NCBI GenBank assembly: GCA_025057135.1
Contig: JANWXY010000072.1
Coordinates: 1 to 35,120 of the forward strand
DNA from: Bacteroidia bacterium
GTDB taxonomy: Bacteria > Bacteroidota > Bacteroidia > SpSt-205
Length of the DNA: 35,120 nucleotides
Direction of reading: 5' to 3'
Positions 1-8,030 of this stretch are shown here, piece by piece. The translations under genes were made by a program, and so were the position numbers. Numbering within the stretch: position 1 is the first letter of the stretch; every line of letters begins with the position of its first letter. The notes under the pieces were generated by a model that saw only the letters and a program-made list of their open reading frames with translations, had not been told where the DNA came from and did no database searches.

Positions 1-100
1 GCCGTTTGTGGGGGGGGGGGTGTTTTGTTTTTGTTGTGTGGGGGGGGGGGGGGGGGGGGGGGGCGGGGGCCCCCCCCCCCCCCCCCCTCCGTTTCCCCCT
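1..100. repeat. Homopolymer G/T then G then C tract at contig end
   Basis: The first ~90 bases are almost only G and T, then a G run (about 40-63, interrupted by one C at 64), then a C run (about 70-87). The G-run/C-run pair is a trivial inverted repeat. Nothing here looks coding; the frame through it gives only poly-Gly and poly-Pro. Together with a similar tract at the other end, it is best read as a sequencing or assembly artefact at a contig end rather than biology. Confidence 0.8.
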
Positions 101-146
101 CTATCAGTAGACACAGCCATTATAGTTTCCGTATTCCAAAATTTTG

Positions 147-154
147 TATATTTA
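147..154 (+). promoter_or_regulatory. -7 promoter box (TATATTTA), leaderless start
   Basis: TATATTTA differs from the Bacteroidota -7 consensus TAnnTTTG only at the last base. It ends 4 nt before the ATG at 159, the same spacing seen at many other genes in this window. No clear -33 TTTG is seen. Confidence 0.5.
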
Positions 155-158
155 GCAT

Positions 159-809
159 ATGAGAACAAGCGGAAGCTGGCTACTCTTCGGGCTCGCTGTA
201 GTACAAGCTCAAAATGTAGGCATAGGCACAGTGGCCCCTTCAGAAAAGCTCCATGTAGCTGGGAATCTAAGATTTGACGGCGCCCTCATGCCTAATGGCG
301 TCCATGGAAATCCCGGGCAATTCTTAGTTAGTCAGGGGGCCAATCTACCGCCCGTATGGCAATCTATACGCATGGAAGCTGCCTACACTTCGACTACAGT
401 AGAGCTCCTATCTTCTGGGACGGTTGCAGATGTAGTTATCTTGCCTACCCTCACCCTTTTGCAGGGGCAGCGAGTACTTCTCTGGGCTTCAGGTCATGCG
501 CGAAACTGGCCCTCCGACTGTTATACCCATGCTGAGCTGCGCATACGAGTAAATGGCCTTAACCTCCCCCAAGGTGGAGCCACCCGACTCATGACAGATT
601 TTCGATCTTCACCTTCACAATACACATGGGTCCATGCATGGGCTATCAGTGCTACCTACGTCGTACCTGTAACTGGTAACTACACATTCTCACTCGTGGG
701 ACAGCGCCTAAGTACATTCAGTGGATCAGGGTGTGGAATGTATGTAGGAGGGGATGGGACAGGACAGCCTCAAGCTTCCCTCATAGCCCTTATTTTACCA
801 CCTGAGTAA
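159..809 (+). CDS. Secreted protein with tail-fibre-like N-terminal motif
   Basis: This 216-residue protein starts with a signal peptide (MRTSGSWLLFGLAVVQA, then Q). The mature N-terminus NVGIGTVAPSEKLHVAGNLR is a motif common in Bacteroidota secreted proteins, usually followed by a 'GQFLVSQG...PPVWQ' segment as here (about residues 50-69). The rest (about 75-216) is predicted beta-rich, with two Cys residues and a terminal ASLIALILPP strand, which could be a C1q/TNF-like jelly roll; that fold is inference. No T9SS sorting domain is visible. The ATG is supported by a promoter box 4 nt upstream. The gene is convergent with the M1 peptidase at 978-3251. The exact function is not recognisable. 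Confidence 0.75.
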   Translation: MRTSGSWLLFGLAVVQAQNVGIGTVAPSEKLHVAGNLRFDGALMPNGVHGNPGQFLVSQGANLPPVWQSIRMEAAYTSTTVELLSSGTVADVVILPTLTLLQGQRVLLWASGHARNWPSDCYTHAELRIRVNGLNLPQGGATRLMTDFRSSPSQYTWVHAWAISATYVVPVTGNYTFSLVGQRLSTFSGSGCGMYVGGDGTGQPQASLIALILPPE

Positions 810-860
810 AAGAAAACCCATCTCCATATTCCTAAAGCAAAGCTCATAGCCGCAGACGAG

Positions 861-898
861 CTCCGTCGTCATAAGACGTGGGAGTTAACTCTTTTTTT
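861..898 (+). terminator. Possible weak terminator after 159-809
   Basis: A short stem (CGTC 864-867 with GACG 875-878, extendable by CTC/GAG) and the palindrome GAGTTAACTC are followed by seven Ts (892-898). The stems are weak and the T run lies 13 nt after the first one, so this is only a suggestion. The rest of 810-977 holds nothing recognisable. Confidence 0.3.
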
Positions 899-977
899 GA
901 ATCCCTCTGGCTACCTGAGGCTCATTTGCAACTCGTGGGAAACGCCCCTGCTATTTTCACTTGTTGCTACCTATCGC

Positions 978-3251
978 TTAGAAAAGCAGTACCTTCTTGA
1001 CGCCCTCAGGGGTTTGAATGAGGTAAAGGTTAGAAGGCATGTGTAGCTGGATAGACTCCCCAGGCTGGAGATAGCCCCTATGATACACACGGCCAAGGAT
1101 ATCATACACAGCATATTCCCCTCTATGGAGAGAAGCGTTCTCTACATAAATGACACCATCCAGTGCCTTCACTGACCAGAGATATACCCTACTTGCGTTA
1201 GCGATGGGCGTCGTAAAGTGGCCCTTCTTCCCTATGACATATTCGCCGGGAAGGAGGGAGTCGGCTACAATGCGCCCTCTCCTATCGGTAAGGCTATTGC
1301 CAGTTTCTACGGTATAAGGCTTCCATTCACGCCAGGGTTCTTTGGGATTTGGACGCCAATACAGCGCCAAGGAATCTTCCTGAAAGTTCAGCCATGTAGT
1401 GTCTAAGTATGCCCCGGTCCCGATACCAGTTCCATTATATTGGAAAAAGCCACGCATAGCTACCGTTTGGCTCCACACACCGTCAAGTTGATGATACCTT
1501 CGGGTAGAGAGGGGCAACCCCGCGGCATCATAAGCCCCCACCCAGTTCAAGGCCGCATGTACCCAGACAGAGTCATTTGCTGGTAATCCCACAGGACGCA
1601 AAGTGAGATACACCTGAGGCAACGAAACATTCGCCGTATTTTTCAGCATACGCACACCGTGAGTAGAAGCATCTGACACTTCGCCTCTGGGATTGAGTAC
1701 CGCTACTTGAGGAGTAAATCCACAGGCTATCACAGCTCTGCCCGACATATTTCCATCTGTGAAAAACTGTGCATACAGAGTATCTCCGGGATTTGTCCCT
1801 CTCAGATACACTGTAAGGCGCGTAGGCGTATGATAGGAGGGTTTGTCTCGCAGACCGATACGCCATGCGATCCATACGCTATCATTTCCTTGCCGCCCAA
1901 AAGAGTCTATCCGAAAATGCACCTCCCCCGCCTTACGAAGCCAATCATCAAAGAAGTGATTGAGAATGACCCCCAAACTGTCTTCTAAGACCTTCTGCAG
2001 GCTATCCAGGGTGACCAACTTGTGTTTATACTTGGTGGTGTAAGCACGCATGCCTCGGAAATATAGACTGTCTCCAAGCTGATGACGAAGCGTATTGAGG
2101 ACGGTAGCGCCTTTCTGATAAGTAGCTATGCCGTAGGTATGTTCAGGGGGTATTGCTGAAAGCGGAAAGAGCCCCTCTTCCCAGCGAAGCTCTCGGAGAG
2201 TCGTTTCCAGAAAGTCGCGTATGTAGTCGTAGTATCGTTGTTTATTGAAGAATCGCTCGTAATAGAGCGCCTCTCCCAGAGTAGCGAAGCCTTCTTTCAG
2301 AAAAATTTGAGCTTCGGAGCTGCCTGTTACTGAGTTGCCGAACCATTCATGGCACAGCTCATGTGCCCACAGCCAATCGTAGGAGGTGTTGTTGGAAATG
2401 ATGATTTCAGGATATACGATGTGGGTAGAATGTTCCATGGCGAGGGAGGTTACTGCCGTGGCGACATATCCTATTCGTTCATGAGGATATGGTCCGAATT
2501 TTGTCTCCCAATCGCGCAGGAGCGTTTTGAGCCGCTGAAAGGTCACAAATACCCCCGCACTATCTGAGCGACGCACCCAGTATTGAATGGGAATAGTGTC
2601 GCCTGGCGCCCGAATAAATGTATCCGTAGCGGCGACATAGTTTCCAATAGCCACACCTGCCAAGTAGGCAGGAAGCGGATGAGTTACATGCCAGTGCCAT
2701 CGTTTCCAACCTGCACCTGCGGGAGTGACACTGTCTAATAATCCATTTGCGGTACCAGCCAGTGGCTCTGGCACACGAAGGTGAAAGCGATAAAAGGCTT
2801 TATGTCCGAAAGTATCTATACAGGGATGCCAAGCTCTACCAAAGCTATGCGGTACATAGGCAAAAGATACCCCCACATTAGACACCGCATTGCTCCCCCA
2901 ATAAACCCCGCCTCGTCCTGTAGGATCCAAAGCACCACCCCCACGATAGAATACCATCACCGTTTCCTGAGCCCCCAGCCCTGAGGGAAGGAAGATTTGT
3001 AGCAGAGTATCTATATACGTGAATGAAAGGGCAGTCGTGCCGACTTTGACTGAGTCAACTACATACCCTTTGAGAAGAAGGCGTAAAGTAGACGCTCCCA
3101 AAGGTTGTATAACAACTCCTGCTCTCCACTGCCACCACTGCGCGGCAAAGCTTATGGAGTCTAACCACATATCATATCCGACCACAGTAGGCGCCTGGGC
3201 ATACAGAATTCCGCAAAGCAGTAATCCAACTTTATGCTTGTACTGCTTCAT
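978..3251 (-). CDS. Secreted M1-family (aminopeptidase N-like) metallopeptidase with T9SS sorting domain
   Basis: This 757-residue protein would release N-terminal amino acids from peptides outside the cell. It has a signal peptide (about 1-18, ending YAQ), an N-terminal beta domain, and a gluzincin catalytic domain. The zinc motif is H297-E-L-C-H301, with the third ligand E320 after exactly 18 residues, as M1 requires. The substrate-binding GxMEN loop appears as LAMEH (about 270-274), so the final Asn is His. A beta-rich region follows, and the C-terminal ~75 residues (AVYDILGRVYHRGYL...VKKVLLF) form a type A T9SS sorting domain, so surface attachment or release through T9SS is expected. The start is fixed by a TACATTTG box 4 nt upstream. 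It is divergent from recQ. Confidence 0.9.
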   Translation of the reverse strand: MKQYKHKVGLLLCGILYAQAPTVVGYDMWLDSISFAAQWWQWRAGVVIQPLGASTLRLLLKGYVVDSVKVGTTALSFTYIDTLLQIFLPSGLGAQETVMVFYRGGGALDPTGRGGVYWGSNAVSNVGVSFAYVPHSFGRAWHPCIDTFGHKAFYRFHLRVPEPLAGTANGLLDSVTPAGAGWKRWHWHVTHPLPAYLAGVAIGNYVAATDTFIRAPGDTIPIQYWVRRSDSAGVFVTFQRLKTLLRDWETKFGPYPHERIGYVATAVTSLAMEHSTHIVYPEIIISNNTSYDWLWAHELCHEWFGNSVTGSSEAQIFLKEGFATLGEALYYERFFNKQRYYDYIRDFLETTLRELRWEEGLFPLSAIPPEHTYGIATYQKGATVLNTLRHQLGDSLYFRGMRAYTTKYKHKLVTLDSLQKVLEDSLGVILNHFFDDWLRKAGEVHFRIDSFGRQGNDSVWIAWRIGLRDKPSYHTPTRLTVYLRGTNPGDTLYAQFFTDGNMSGRAVIACGFTPQVAVLNPRGEVSDASTHGVRMLKNTANVSLPQVYLTLRPVGLPANDSVWVHAALNWVGAYDAAGLPLSTRRYHQLDGVWSQTVAMRGFFQYNGTGIGTGAYLDTTWLNFQEDSLALYWRPNPKEPWREWKPYTVETGNSLTDRRGRIVADSLLPGEYVIGKKGHFTTPIANASRVYLWSVKALDGVIYVENASLHRGEYAVYDILGRVYHRGYLQPGESIQLHMPSNLYLIQTPEGVKKVLLF

Positions 3252-3255
3252 CCCA

Positions 3256-3263
3256 CAAATGTA
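3256..3263 (-). promoter_or_regulatory. -7 promoter box TACATTTG for M1 peptidase gene
   Basis: A perfect TAnnTTTG match on the minus strand ends 4 nt (TGGG) before the ATG at 3251. The transcript is predicted to begin at or next to the start codon. Confidence 0.65.
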
Positions 3264-3307
3264 AGAATAAAGCTCTCAGCGAGTCCTCTCTGCCATAGAT
3301 AGATATG

Positions 3308-3315
3308 TATTTTTG
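3308..3315 (+). promoter_or_regulatory. -7 promoter box TATTTTTG for recQ
   Basis: A perfect TAnnTTTG match ends 4 nt (CAGA) before the ATG at 3320. It overlaps the upstream in-frame ATG at 3305, which argues that 3320 and not 3305 is the true start. Confidence 0.65.
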
Positions 3316-3319
3316 CAGA

Positions 3320-5185
3320 ATGGAGCGGGCAAGGGCTGTTCTTCGGCAGTATTGGGGATATTCTGAGTTTCGCCCATTTCAGGGCGCTGCAATAGAAGCG
3401 CTTCTCTCTGGGAGAGAAGTTTTAGCCCTCTTGCCTACCGGTGGAGGTAAATCCATTTGTTATCAAGTACCCGGACTTGTTTTAGGCGGAGTAACCCTCG
3501 TGATTTCGCCTCTAATAGCGCTCATGCGCGACCAGGTAGAGGGTCTAAGGCGGCGAGGTATATCAGCAGCCGCTATAGACAGTACTATGCCCTTTTCCCT
3601 GAGAGAAAAGCTACTGACCCAAGCTGAAAATGGGCAGTTGAGCTTTCTCTACGCTGCTCCCGAACGATTGATTGCTTCCTCATTCTTAGAGAGGCTTGTA
3701 CATCTGCCTATCCGATTGGTCGCAGTAGATGAAGCTCACTGCGTGAGCCAGTGGGGACATGATTTCAGGGCCTCCTATTTACGCATACGAGAGCTGCGCC
3801 CCCATCTACCCGACGCCTCATGGATAGCCTTGACCGCAACAGCTACTCCGAGAGTTCGTCAGGACATCATCCAATACGTGGGGATGAAGAATCCCGTCAT
3901 CATTCAGCAATCGTTTTACCGAGAAAACTTTTACTACGCCGTCGTTCATGATATAGATAAAGACAAACGCCTCCTCCAGAGCCTCAAAAAACTGGAAGGT
4001 TCAGGCATAGTATATGTAGGGTCTAGGCGAGCAAGCGTGCAAGTGGCTGAAAAGCTTAAGCAACATGGATTTTCAGCCGCTGCCTATCATGCAGGTATGC
4101 CCAGTAGTCACCGAGCTCAGGTCCAGGAGTCGTGGATACAAGAGAAACTCAGAATCATCGTAGCTACGACAGCTTTTGGAATGGGGATAGATAAGCCCAA
4201 TACACGCTTTGTGATTCACTATGACCTCTCTGCCGAACCCGAATCTTACCTGCAGGAAGTGGGAAGGGCGGGACGAGATGGAAAGTTAGCTTACGCTATT
4301 ACTCTCTTTGCACCGAGAGATGCGGAGATGCTCTGGCATCGGCTCCAAGAGAAGTACCCTTCCTATGAGCTTCTCCTTCGGCTATATGAAGCCTTGCGCC
4401 AGCTTGGCTCGCCTGTGCGCCTGAGCCTATCGGACTTAGCCCAGAAAACCCAGCTAAGTCCATACGCTCTGCGTCGAGCTCTACACCTCCTCAGTCAAGA
4501 AGAGTTTTTGAGTTGGCGAGAAAGCAGTACCACACGCAGTTATTTACACAGTAGCGTTTCACCTGAAAAATGGCAAATCACCCCCTCAGAATTGGAACGC
4601 TGGATAGCCCGATTAGGTGGCGCCGCTCTTTTCTCCGAAGGCGTATATGTAGATATTGCTGACTGGGCTTTTCAGCTTAGGGTTCCCTATGCTAAACTTT
4701 ACGATGCGCTTGAAGGCCTGCGGCAGCGCGGCTGGTTATCTCACGATGCGCTCATGGAAGAGGCTGGTGAGATCAGCTTACACCTTCCGCCCCCTTCCCC
4801 GACCCAGTGGCAAGCCCTCCGTCATAAGTATCAAATGCTTCAACGACAAGCCCAAGCGCGGGCCCGCTTCATGTTAGGCTACTATCAGCAGAAAGAAGTA
4901 TGCCGAGCGCAGTACCTTATGCGCTACTTTGACGAAGAGATAACTCCTTGTGGGCAGTGTGATGTATGCAAAGGCTACTATGCCTCTCAGAAGCCCTCGT
5001 CTGATGAGACTGCGGCTGCGGCGGCATGGCTTTCGGAAGCGGCTCGTCTACCCCGATTTCCCCATGAAATCAAAGCCGCTCTTCAGAAGCTCTTTCCCCA
5101 CAAAGGCGAAGCCCTCATAGAAAACTTCCTCGCAGAAGGCAAACTTGAAGTGCTACCAGACTGGCGTTTGCGGTGGAAAGGATAA
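3320..5185 (+). CDS. recQ: ATP-dependent DNA helicase RecQ
   Basis: This 621-residue 3'-5' helicase acts in recombinational repair and replication-fork processing. Helicase lobe 1 carries the RecQ motif 0 (FRPFQ, 17-21), Walker A PTGGGKS (39-45) and the DEAH box (137-140) followed by the RecQ-specific CVSQWGHDFR. Lobe 2 has TTAFGMGIDKPNTRFVIHYD and QEVGRAGRDG (motif VI). The RQC zinc site is intact: Cys528, 544, 547 and 550 (CGQCDVC). The winged-helix part follows; no clear HRDC domain is visible in the short C-terminus. An in-frame ATG lies at 3305, but it overlaps the promoter box, so 3320 is preferred. Confidence 0.95.
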   Translation: MERARAVLRQYWGYSEFRPFQGAAIEALLSGREVLALLPTGGGKSICYQVPGLVLGGVTLVISPLIALMRDQVEGLRRRGISAAAIDSTMPFSLREKLLTQAENGQLSFLYAAPERLIASSFLERLVHLPIRLVAVDEAHCVSQWGHDFRASYLRIRELRPHLPDASWIALTATATPRVRQDIIQYVGMKNPVIIQQSFYRENFYYAVVHDIDKDKRLLQSLKKLEGSGIVYVGSRRASVQVAEKLKQHGFSAAAYHAGMPSSHRAQVQESWIQEKLRIIVATTAFGMGIDKPNTRFVIHYDLSAEPESYLQEVGRAGRDGKLAYAITLFAPRDAEMLWHRLQEKYPSYELLLRLYEALRQLGSPVRLSLSDLAQKTQLSPYALRRALHLLSQEEFLSWRESSTTRSYLHSSVSPEKWQITPSELERWIARLGGAALFSEGVYVDIADWAFQLRVPYAKLYDALEGLRQRGWLSHDALMEEAGEISLHLPPPSPTQWQALRHKYQMLQRQAQARARFMLGYYQQKEVCRAQYLMRYFDEEITPCGQCDVCKGYYASQKPSSDETAAAAAWLSEAARLPRFPHEIKAALQKLFPHKGEALIENFLAEGKLEVLPDWRLRWKG

Positions 5186-5290
5186 GTGGATTGCACTCAG
5201 TCCGAGATAGGGATGAGGGCGATGCTCGCGAGGTATGAGCGCTGCAGATTTTGGGTTGGGTTTTAGTGAGGAGAGTACAAGCGCAGCCTC

Positions 5291-5307
5291 GGGCTGTGCA
5301 GCAGCCC
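5291..5307 (+). other. Perfect 6-bp hairpin GGGCTG/CAGCCC between recQ and rpmG
   Basis: GGGCTG (5291-5296), a 5-nt loop and CAGCCC (5302-5307) form a compact GC-rich hairpin in the 168-nt gap after recQ. No T-tract follows, so it is not a standard intrinsic terminator. I found no match to a riboswitch, RNase P or SRP RNA core in this gap. Confidence 0.35.
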
Positions 5308-5341
5308 TCATGACGGCTTATCTGATTTCTATCCCACTCCG

Positions 5342-5349
5342 TACCTTTG
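5342..5349 (+). promoter_or_regulatory. -7 promoter box TACCTTTG for rpmG operon
   Basis: A perfect TAnnTTTG match ends 4 nt (TTCT) before the rpmG ATG. It is identical in sequence and spacing to the box in front of the TPR gene at 19791. Confidence 0.7.
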
Positions 5350-5353
5350 TTCT

Positions 5354-5539
5354 ATGGCAAAGAAGAAAGGCAACCGCATACAGGTTGTTCTGGAATGTAC
5401 CGAACACGCAGCCAGCGGCTTACCTGGAATATCGCGCTATTATACATGGAAAAACCGCAAGAATACCACAGGACGATTAGAGCTGCGAAAGTATAATCCT
5501 ATTTTGCGTCGTCATACCATTCACAAAGAAGTCAAATAG
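5354..5539 (+). CDS. rpmG: 50S ribosomal protein L33
   Basis: This 61-residue protein matches L33 along its whole length ([48 protein letters not shown]). It is a small protein of the large ribosomal subunit. No Cys pair is present, so it is the zinc-free form. It heads an operon with DUF4295 (9-nt gap). In many Bacteroidota rpmB (L28) precedes rpmG, but no L28 reading frame is visible upstream here. Confidence 0.95.
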   Translation: MAKKKGNRIQVVLECTEHAASGLPGISRYYTWKNRKNTTGRLELRKYNPILRRHTIHKEVK

Positions 5540-5548
5540 CTTAGTCAT

Positions 5549-5710
5549 ATGGCAAAGAAAACTGTTGCTACCTTCCGTTCGGGAGACAAAAAGTCGGGTT
5601 TGACCCGTGTGATTTATCCTGTAAAAGATGCCAGTGGCCGGACTCGTTTCCATAAAAAGCTGATATCCTCTGACCAGCTCCAGAGCTTTTTAGCTCAGCG
5701 ACAGAAGTAG
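5549..5710 (+). CDS. DUF4295 family small basic protein
   Basis: This 53-residue frame begins MAKKTVATFRSGDKKSGLTR and is rich in Lys and Arg. It matches the DUF4295 family, found in Bacteroidota immediately after rpmG, as here (9-nt gap). The neighbourhood suggests a ribosome-associated role, but its function is not established. It ends 6 nt before the MBL-fold gene, so cotranscription is likely. Confidence 0.9.
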   Translation: MAKKTVATFRSGDKKSGLTRVIYPVKDASGRTRFHKKLISSDQLQSFLAQRQK

Positions 5711-5716
5711 AAAGGC

Positions 5717-6556
5717 ATGCAGCTCTATGCTGTAGAAACTGGGCGCTTCGCCTTAGACGGCGGAGCGATGTTTGGTGTCGTGCCAAAGACCATATGGGAA
5801 AAGCTCATCCCCCCTGACGAACGAAATCGCATTCCCATGTCCATGCGTGCTCTCCTTATTGAAGAAGGGGACAGGCTCATTTTGGTGGATGTGGGCGTAG
5901 GGCATAAATACACCGCCAAATTCGCTGACCTGTACGCAATCGACCACCAGACCTACACCCTTTCAGACGAACTCAAAAAGCTGGGATTCTCCCCAGCGGA
6001 TGTGACAGATGTGATTCTTACACACCTGCACTTTGACCATGCAGGCGGAAGCACAGAACGCTCGGGGGAAAAAATCATCCCCACTTTCCCCAACGCTCGG
6101 TATTACGTCCAGCGTAGCCACTGGGAATGGGCGCACAACCCTAATCCACGCGAACGCGCCAGCTTTTTCCCCGAGAACTATGACCCCTTAGTGGAACATG
6201 GACAACTCGTGCTGCTTGAAGGGGAACAAGAGCTTCTCCCCGGGGTATTCATCCGAGTGGTAAATGGCCATACAGAGGGGCAGCAGCTCGTGGAAGTCTC
6301 TTACAAAGGCAAAATAGTTTTGTACGCAGCGGACCTTTTCCCCACAAGTGCCCACCTCCCTCTACCCTACGTGATGGCATATGATGTGCGACCGCTCCTG
6401 ACATTTCAGGAGCGAGAAGCCTATCTCCCTCGTTTGGTTCAAGAGAATATCGTGGTCTTCTACGAGCACGACCCATATGTAGAATGCACAACGGTAACTG
6501 AAAAATCCCCCGGAAAGTACGAGCGGGGCGAAGTTTTACGAATAGCCGATTTATGA
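5717..6556 (+). CDS. MBL-fold metallo-hydrolase
   Basis: This 279-residue metallo-beta-lactamase-fold hydrolase shows the binuclear metal motif H103-L-H105-F-D107-H108 (THLHFDHAGG). A further ligand candidate is H185 in NGHTEGQ, with an Asp in YAADLFP and a late His in FYEHD. The overall plan (N-terminal '...MRALLIEEGDRLILVDVG', Trp-rich middle loop) resembles the quorum-quenching-lactonase-like branch, but the substrate cannot be told from sequence. There is no signal peptide, so it is cytoplasmic. It is third in the rpmG operon, 6 nt after DUF4295, and its stop overlaps the next start by ATGA. Confidence 0.88.
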   Translation: MQLYAVETGRFALDGGAMFGVVPKTIWEKLIPPDERNRIPMSMRALLIEEGDRLILVDVGVGHKYTAKFADLYAIDHQTYTLSDELKKLGFSPADVTDVILTHLHFDHAGGSTERSGEKIIPTFPNARYYVQRSHWEWAHNPNPRERASFFPENYDPLVEHGQLVLLEGEQELLPGVFIRVVNGHTEGQQLVEVSYKGKIVLYAADLFPTSAHLPLPYVMAYDVRPLLTFQEREAYLPRLVQENIVVFYEHDPYVECTTVTEKSPGKYERGEVLRIADL

Positions 6557-7005
6557 GTAAAACCGACGCTATCTGGGCAGTAGAGGTTAGCCCAAGCGTT
6601 CTAAACCAGCTTGCCCAGAATACTATGGCGGAGACGCTCGGAATCGTTTTCACGGAGATTGGGAAAGACTTTATCCGAGCCCGCATGCCAGTAGATCAGC
6701 GCACACGTCAATACCTGGGTATTTTACATGGGGGGGCATCCGTCGCACTCGCTGAAACTGTGGCCAGCACCGCCTCCAACCTCGTCGTCAATCCTCAGAC
6801 CCATTACTGCTTAGGCTTAGAAATCAACGCTAACCATCTGCGGTCGGTGAAAGAGGGGTACGTGTGGGCTGAGGCTCGCCCGATTCATTTGGGGCGCACC
6901 ACTCATGTATGGGATATTCGCATATACGATGAAGCTACGGATAAGCTCGTGGCTATCGTGCGCCACACGGTGATAGTTCTAAATCGTCTGACAAATCCGT
7001 CGTAG
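6553..7005 (+). CDS. Hotdog-fold acyl-CoA thioesterase (YdiI/MenI-like)
   Basis: This 150-residue hotdog thioesterase carries the signature MPVDQRTRQYLGILHGGASV, the catalytic-Glu helix (H59-G-G-ASVALAE68) and GLEINANHLRSVKEG. These blocks closely follow E. coli YdiI (MenI), which hydrolyses 1,4-dihydroxy-2-naphthoyl-CoA in menaquinone synthesis. That specific substrate is inferred; the related PaaI family shares the fold. The start overlaps the stop of the MBL gene (ATGA), so translation is probably coupled. It closes the rpmG operon. Confidence 0.85.
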   Translation: MSKTDAIWAVEVSPSVLNQLAQNTMAETLGIVFTEIGKDFIRARMPVDQRTRQYLGILHGGASVALAETVASTASNLVVNPQTHYCLGLEINANHLRSVKEGYVWAEARPIHLGRTTHVWDIRIYDEATDKLVAIVRHTVIVLNRLTNPS

Positions 7006-7056
7006 AGAACACATCTTGCGCTGCACGGATTAGCCGATTTTTGTTTTGTTCATTGT

Positions 7057-7818
7057 ATGCACAAGGTTGCCTTTATATGGGCAGCAGTTTTTGCCCTATC
7101 TCTGGTAGCGTTCAAAGAAGCTAACTCCAGTCAGCCCCCCGTTGCACACACTGGCGCTCCTGGCGAAGGAAGCTGCGCGGATTGCCATAGTGGTGCATCG
7201 CCTGCACCTACCATTACCCTTACTCAAGCGGGACAGACGCCCTCCACTTATACGCCAGGGGGACCTCCGATTACGCTGACGGTGAGCGTTTCCCATCCCA
7301 CTCTCTCCCGATATGGATTTCAACTGACTGTGCTTAGCAACCAATCAGGTCAGCAGAACGTGCCCAGTCAAGGCCTCTCTACTGGCGGAGCAAACAACAT
7401 AACCCTCCAAAGCAGCGGCGGACGCAAATACATCGCTCATGCTGGCGTATCCTCAAGCGGGGTATGGACATTTGAATGGACCCCGCCTGCCACTAACATC
7501 GGGGACATCACATGGTATATCGCCGCTAATGCTGTAAATCGCAATGGCACGACCAGCGGAGATGCCACGGGCACATTTAGTCTGACGCTGTCCCCTCAGC
7601 AAAGTACGAGCTTATCAGCCCTCGGTTATATTGAGGGAAGGCGGATTATTCTGCCCCAGGAGGTGAAAGAGGCGACGCTATATTCCTTAGATGGGCGAGA
7701 AATACGGCGCTTCTCTTCCGGGGGAGTTCATGAAGGAAACTGGCGACCCGGTATTTACATTTTGCGCTGGCACACAGGCGACCATGAGATAGTGCAGAAG
7801 ATTTATATCTCTGAATAA
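7057..7818 (+). CDS. Secreted choice-anchor V/Reeler-like protein with CxxCH haem motif and T9SS domain
   Basis: This 253-residue protein has an N-terminal signal segment (about 1-25), then HTGAPGEGSCADCHSG, which contains a c-type haem attachment motif C40-A-D-C43-H44. The arrangement 'TGAPGE..CADCHSG' followed by an ~130-residue beta-sandwich is typical of Bacteroidota choice-anchor V proteins. The C-terminal ~60 residues (ATLYSLDGREIRRF...GIYILRW...VQKIYIS) form a T9SS type A sorting domain. A haem protein exported through T9SS would be unusual, so haem loading is not assured. Upstream, a T-rich stretch with TTGTTTTG (7041-7048) is a weak promoter candidate. Confidence 0.82.
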   Translation: MHKVAFIWAAVFALSLVAFKEANSSQPPVAHTGAPGEGSCADCHSGASPAPTITLTQAGQTPSTYTPGGPPITLTVSVSHPTLSRYGFQLTVLSNQSGQQNVPSQGLSTGGANNITLQSSGGRKYIAHAGVSSSGVWTFEWTPPATNIGDITWYIAANAVNRNGTTSGDATGTFSLTLSPQQSTSLSALGYIEGRRIILPQEVKEATLYSLDGREIRRFSSGGVHEGNWRPGIYILRWHTGDHEIVQKIYISE

Positions 7819-8018
7819 ACAGCTGCCAGACTCTCAGACAGAAAGACAACCTGATAGGGCTATACCCGCATGACCAGAAAAATAACTTGCGGAGGATTCT
7901 GCGCCTGACCAGTATGCGCATACAATCCAGGATAAATACGACGCCAGGGGGAGCGCCCATCTCTCCTTTACATCTTTGACGTACGACATTCCGCCTCGTA
8001 GAATCAGCCGGCGGATAG

Positions 8019-8026
8019 TATATTTG
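8019..8026 (+). promoter_or_regulatory. -7 promoter box TATATTTG for M43 protease operon
   Basis: A perfect TAnnTTTG match ends 4 nt (CTAA) before the ATG at 8031. A second near-match, CATCTTTG, lies at 7971-7978. The rest of 7819-8018 shows nothing recognisable. Confidence 0.65.
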
Positions 8027-8030
8027 CTAA

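Noticed and set aside
8-277. 89-residue frame with poly-Gly and poly-Pro
   Set aside because: It is a translation of the homopolymer artefact running into another frame of the gene at 159.
5186-5353. Possible riboswitch or structured RNA after recQ
   Set aside because: Apart from one 6-bp hairpin, no core motif of RNase P, SRP RNA, cobalamin or other known element could be matched on either strand.
5235-5480. 81-residue frame between recQ and rpmG
   Set aside because: It overlaps rpmG in another frame, has no family resemblance, and rpmG is certain.
6249-6686. 145-residue minus-strand frame under the MBL and thioesterase genes
   Set aside because: It is antisense to two clear enzymes with intact motifs and has no recognisable domain.
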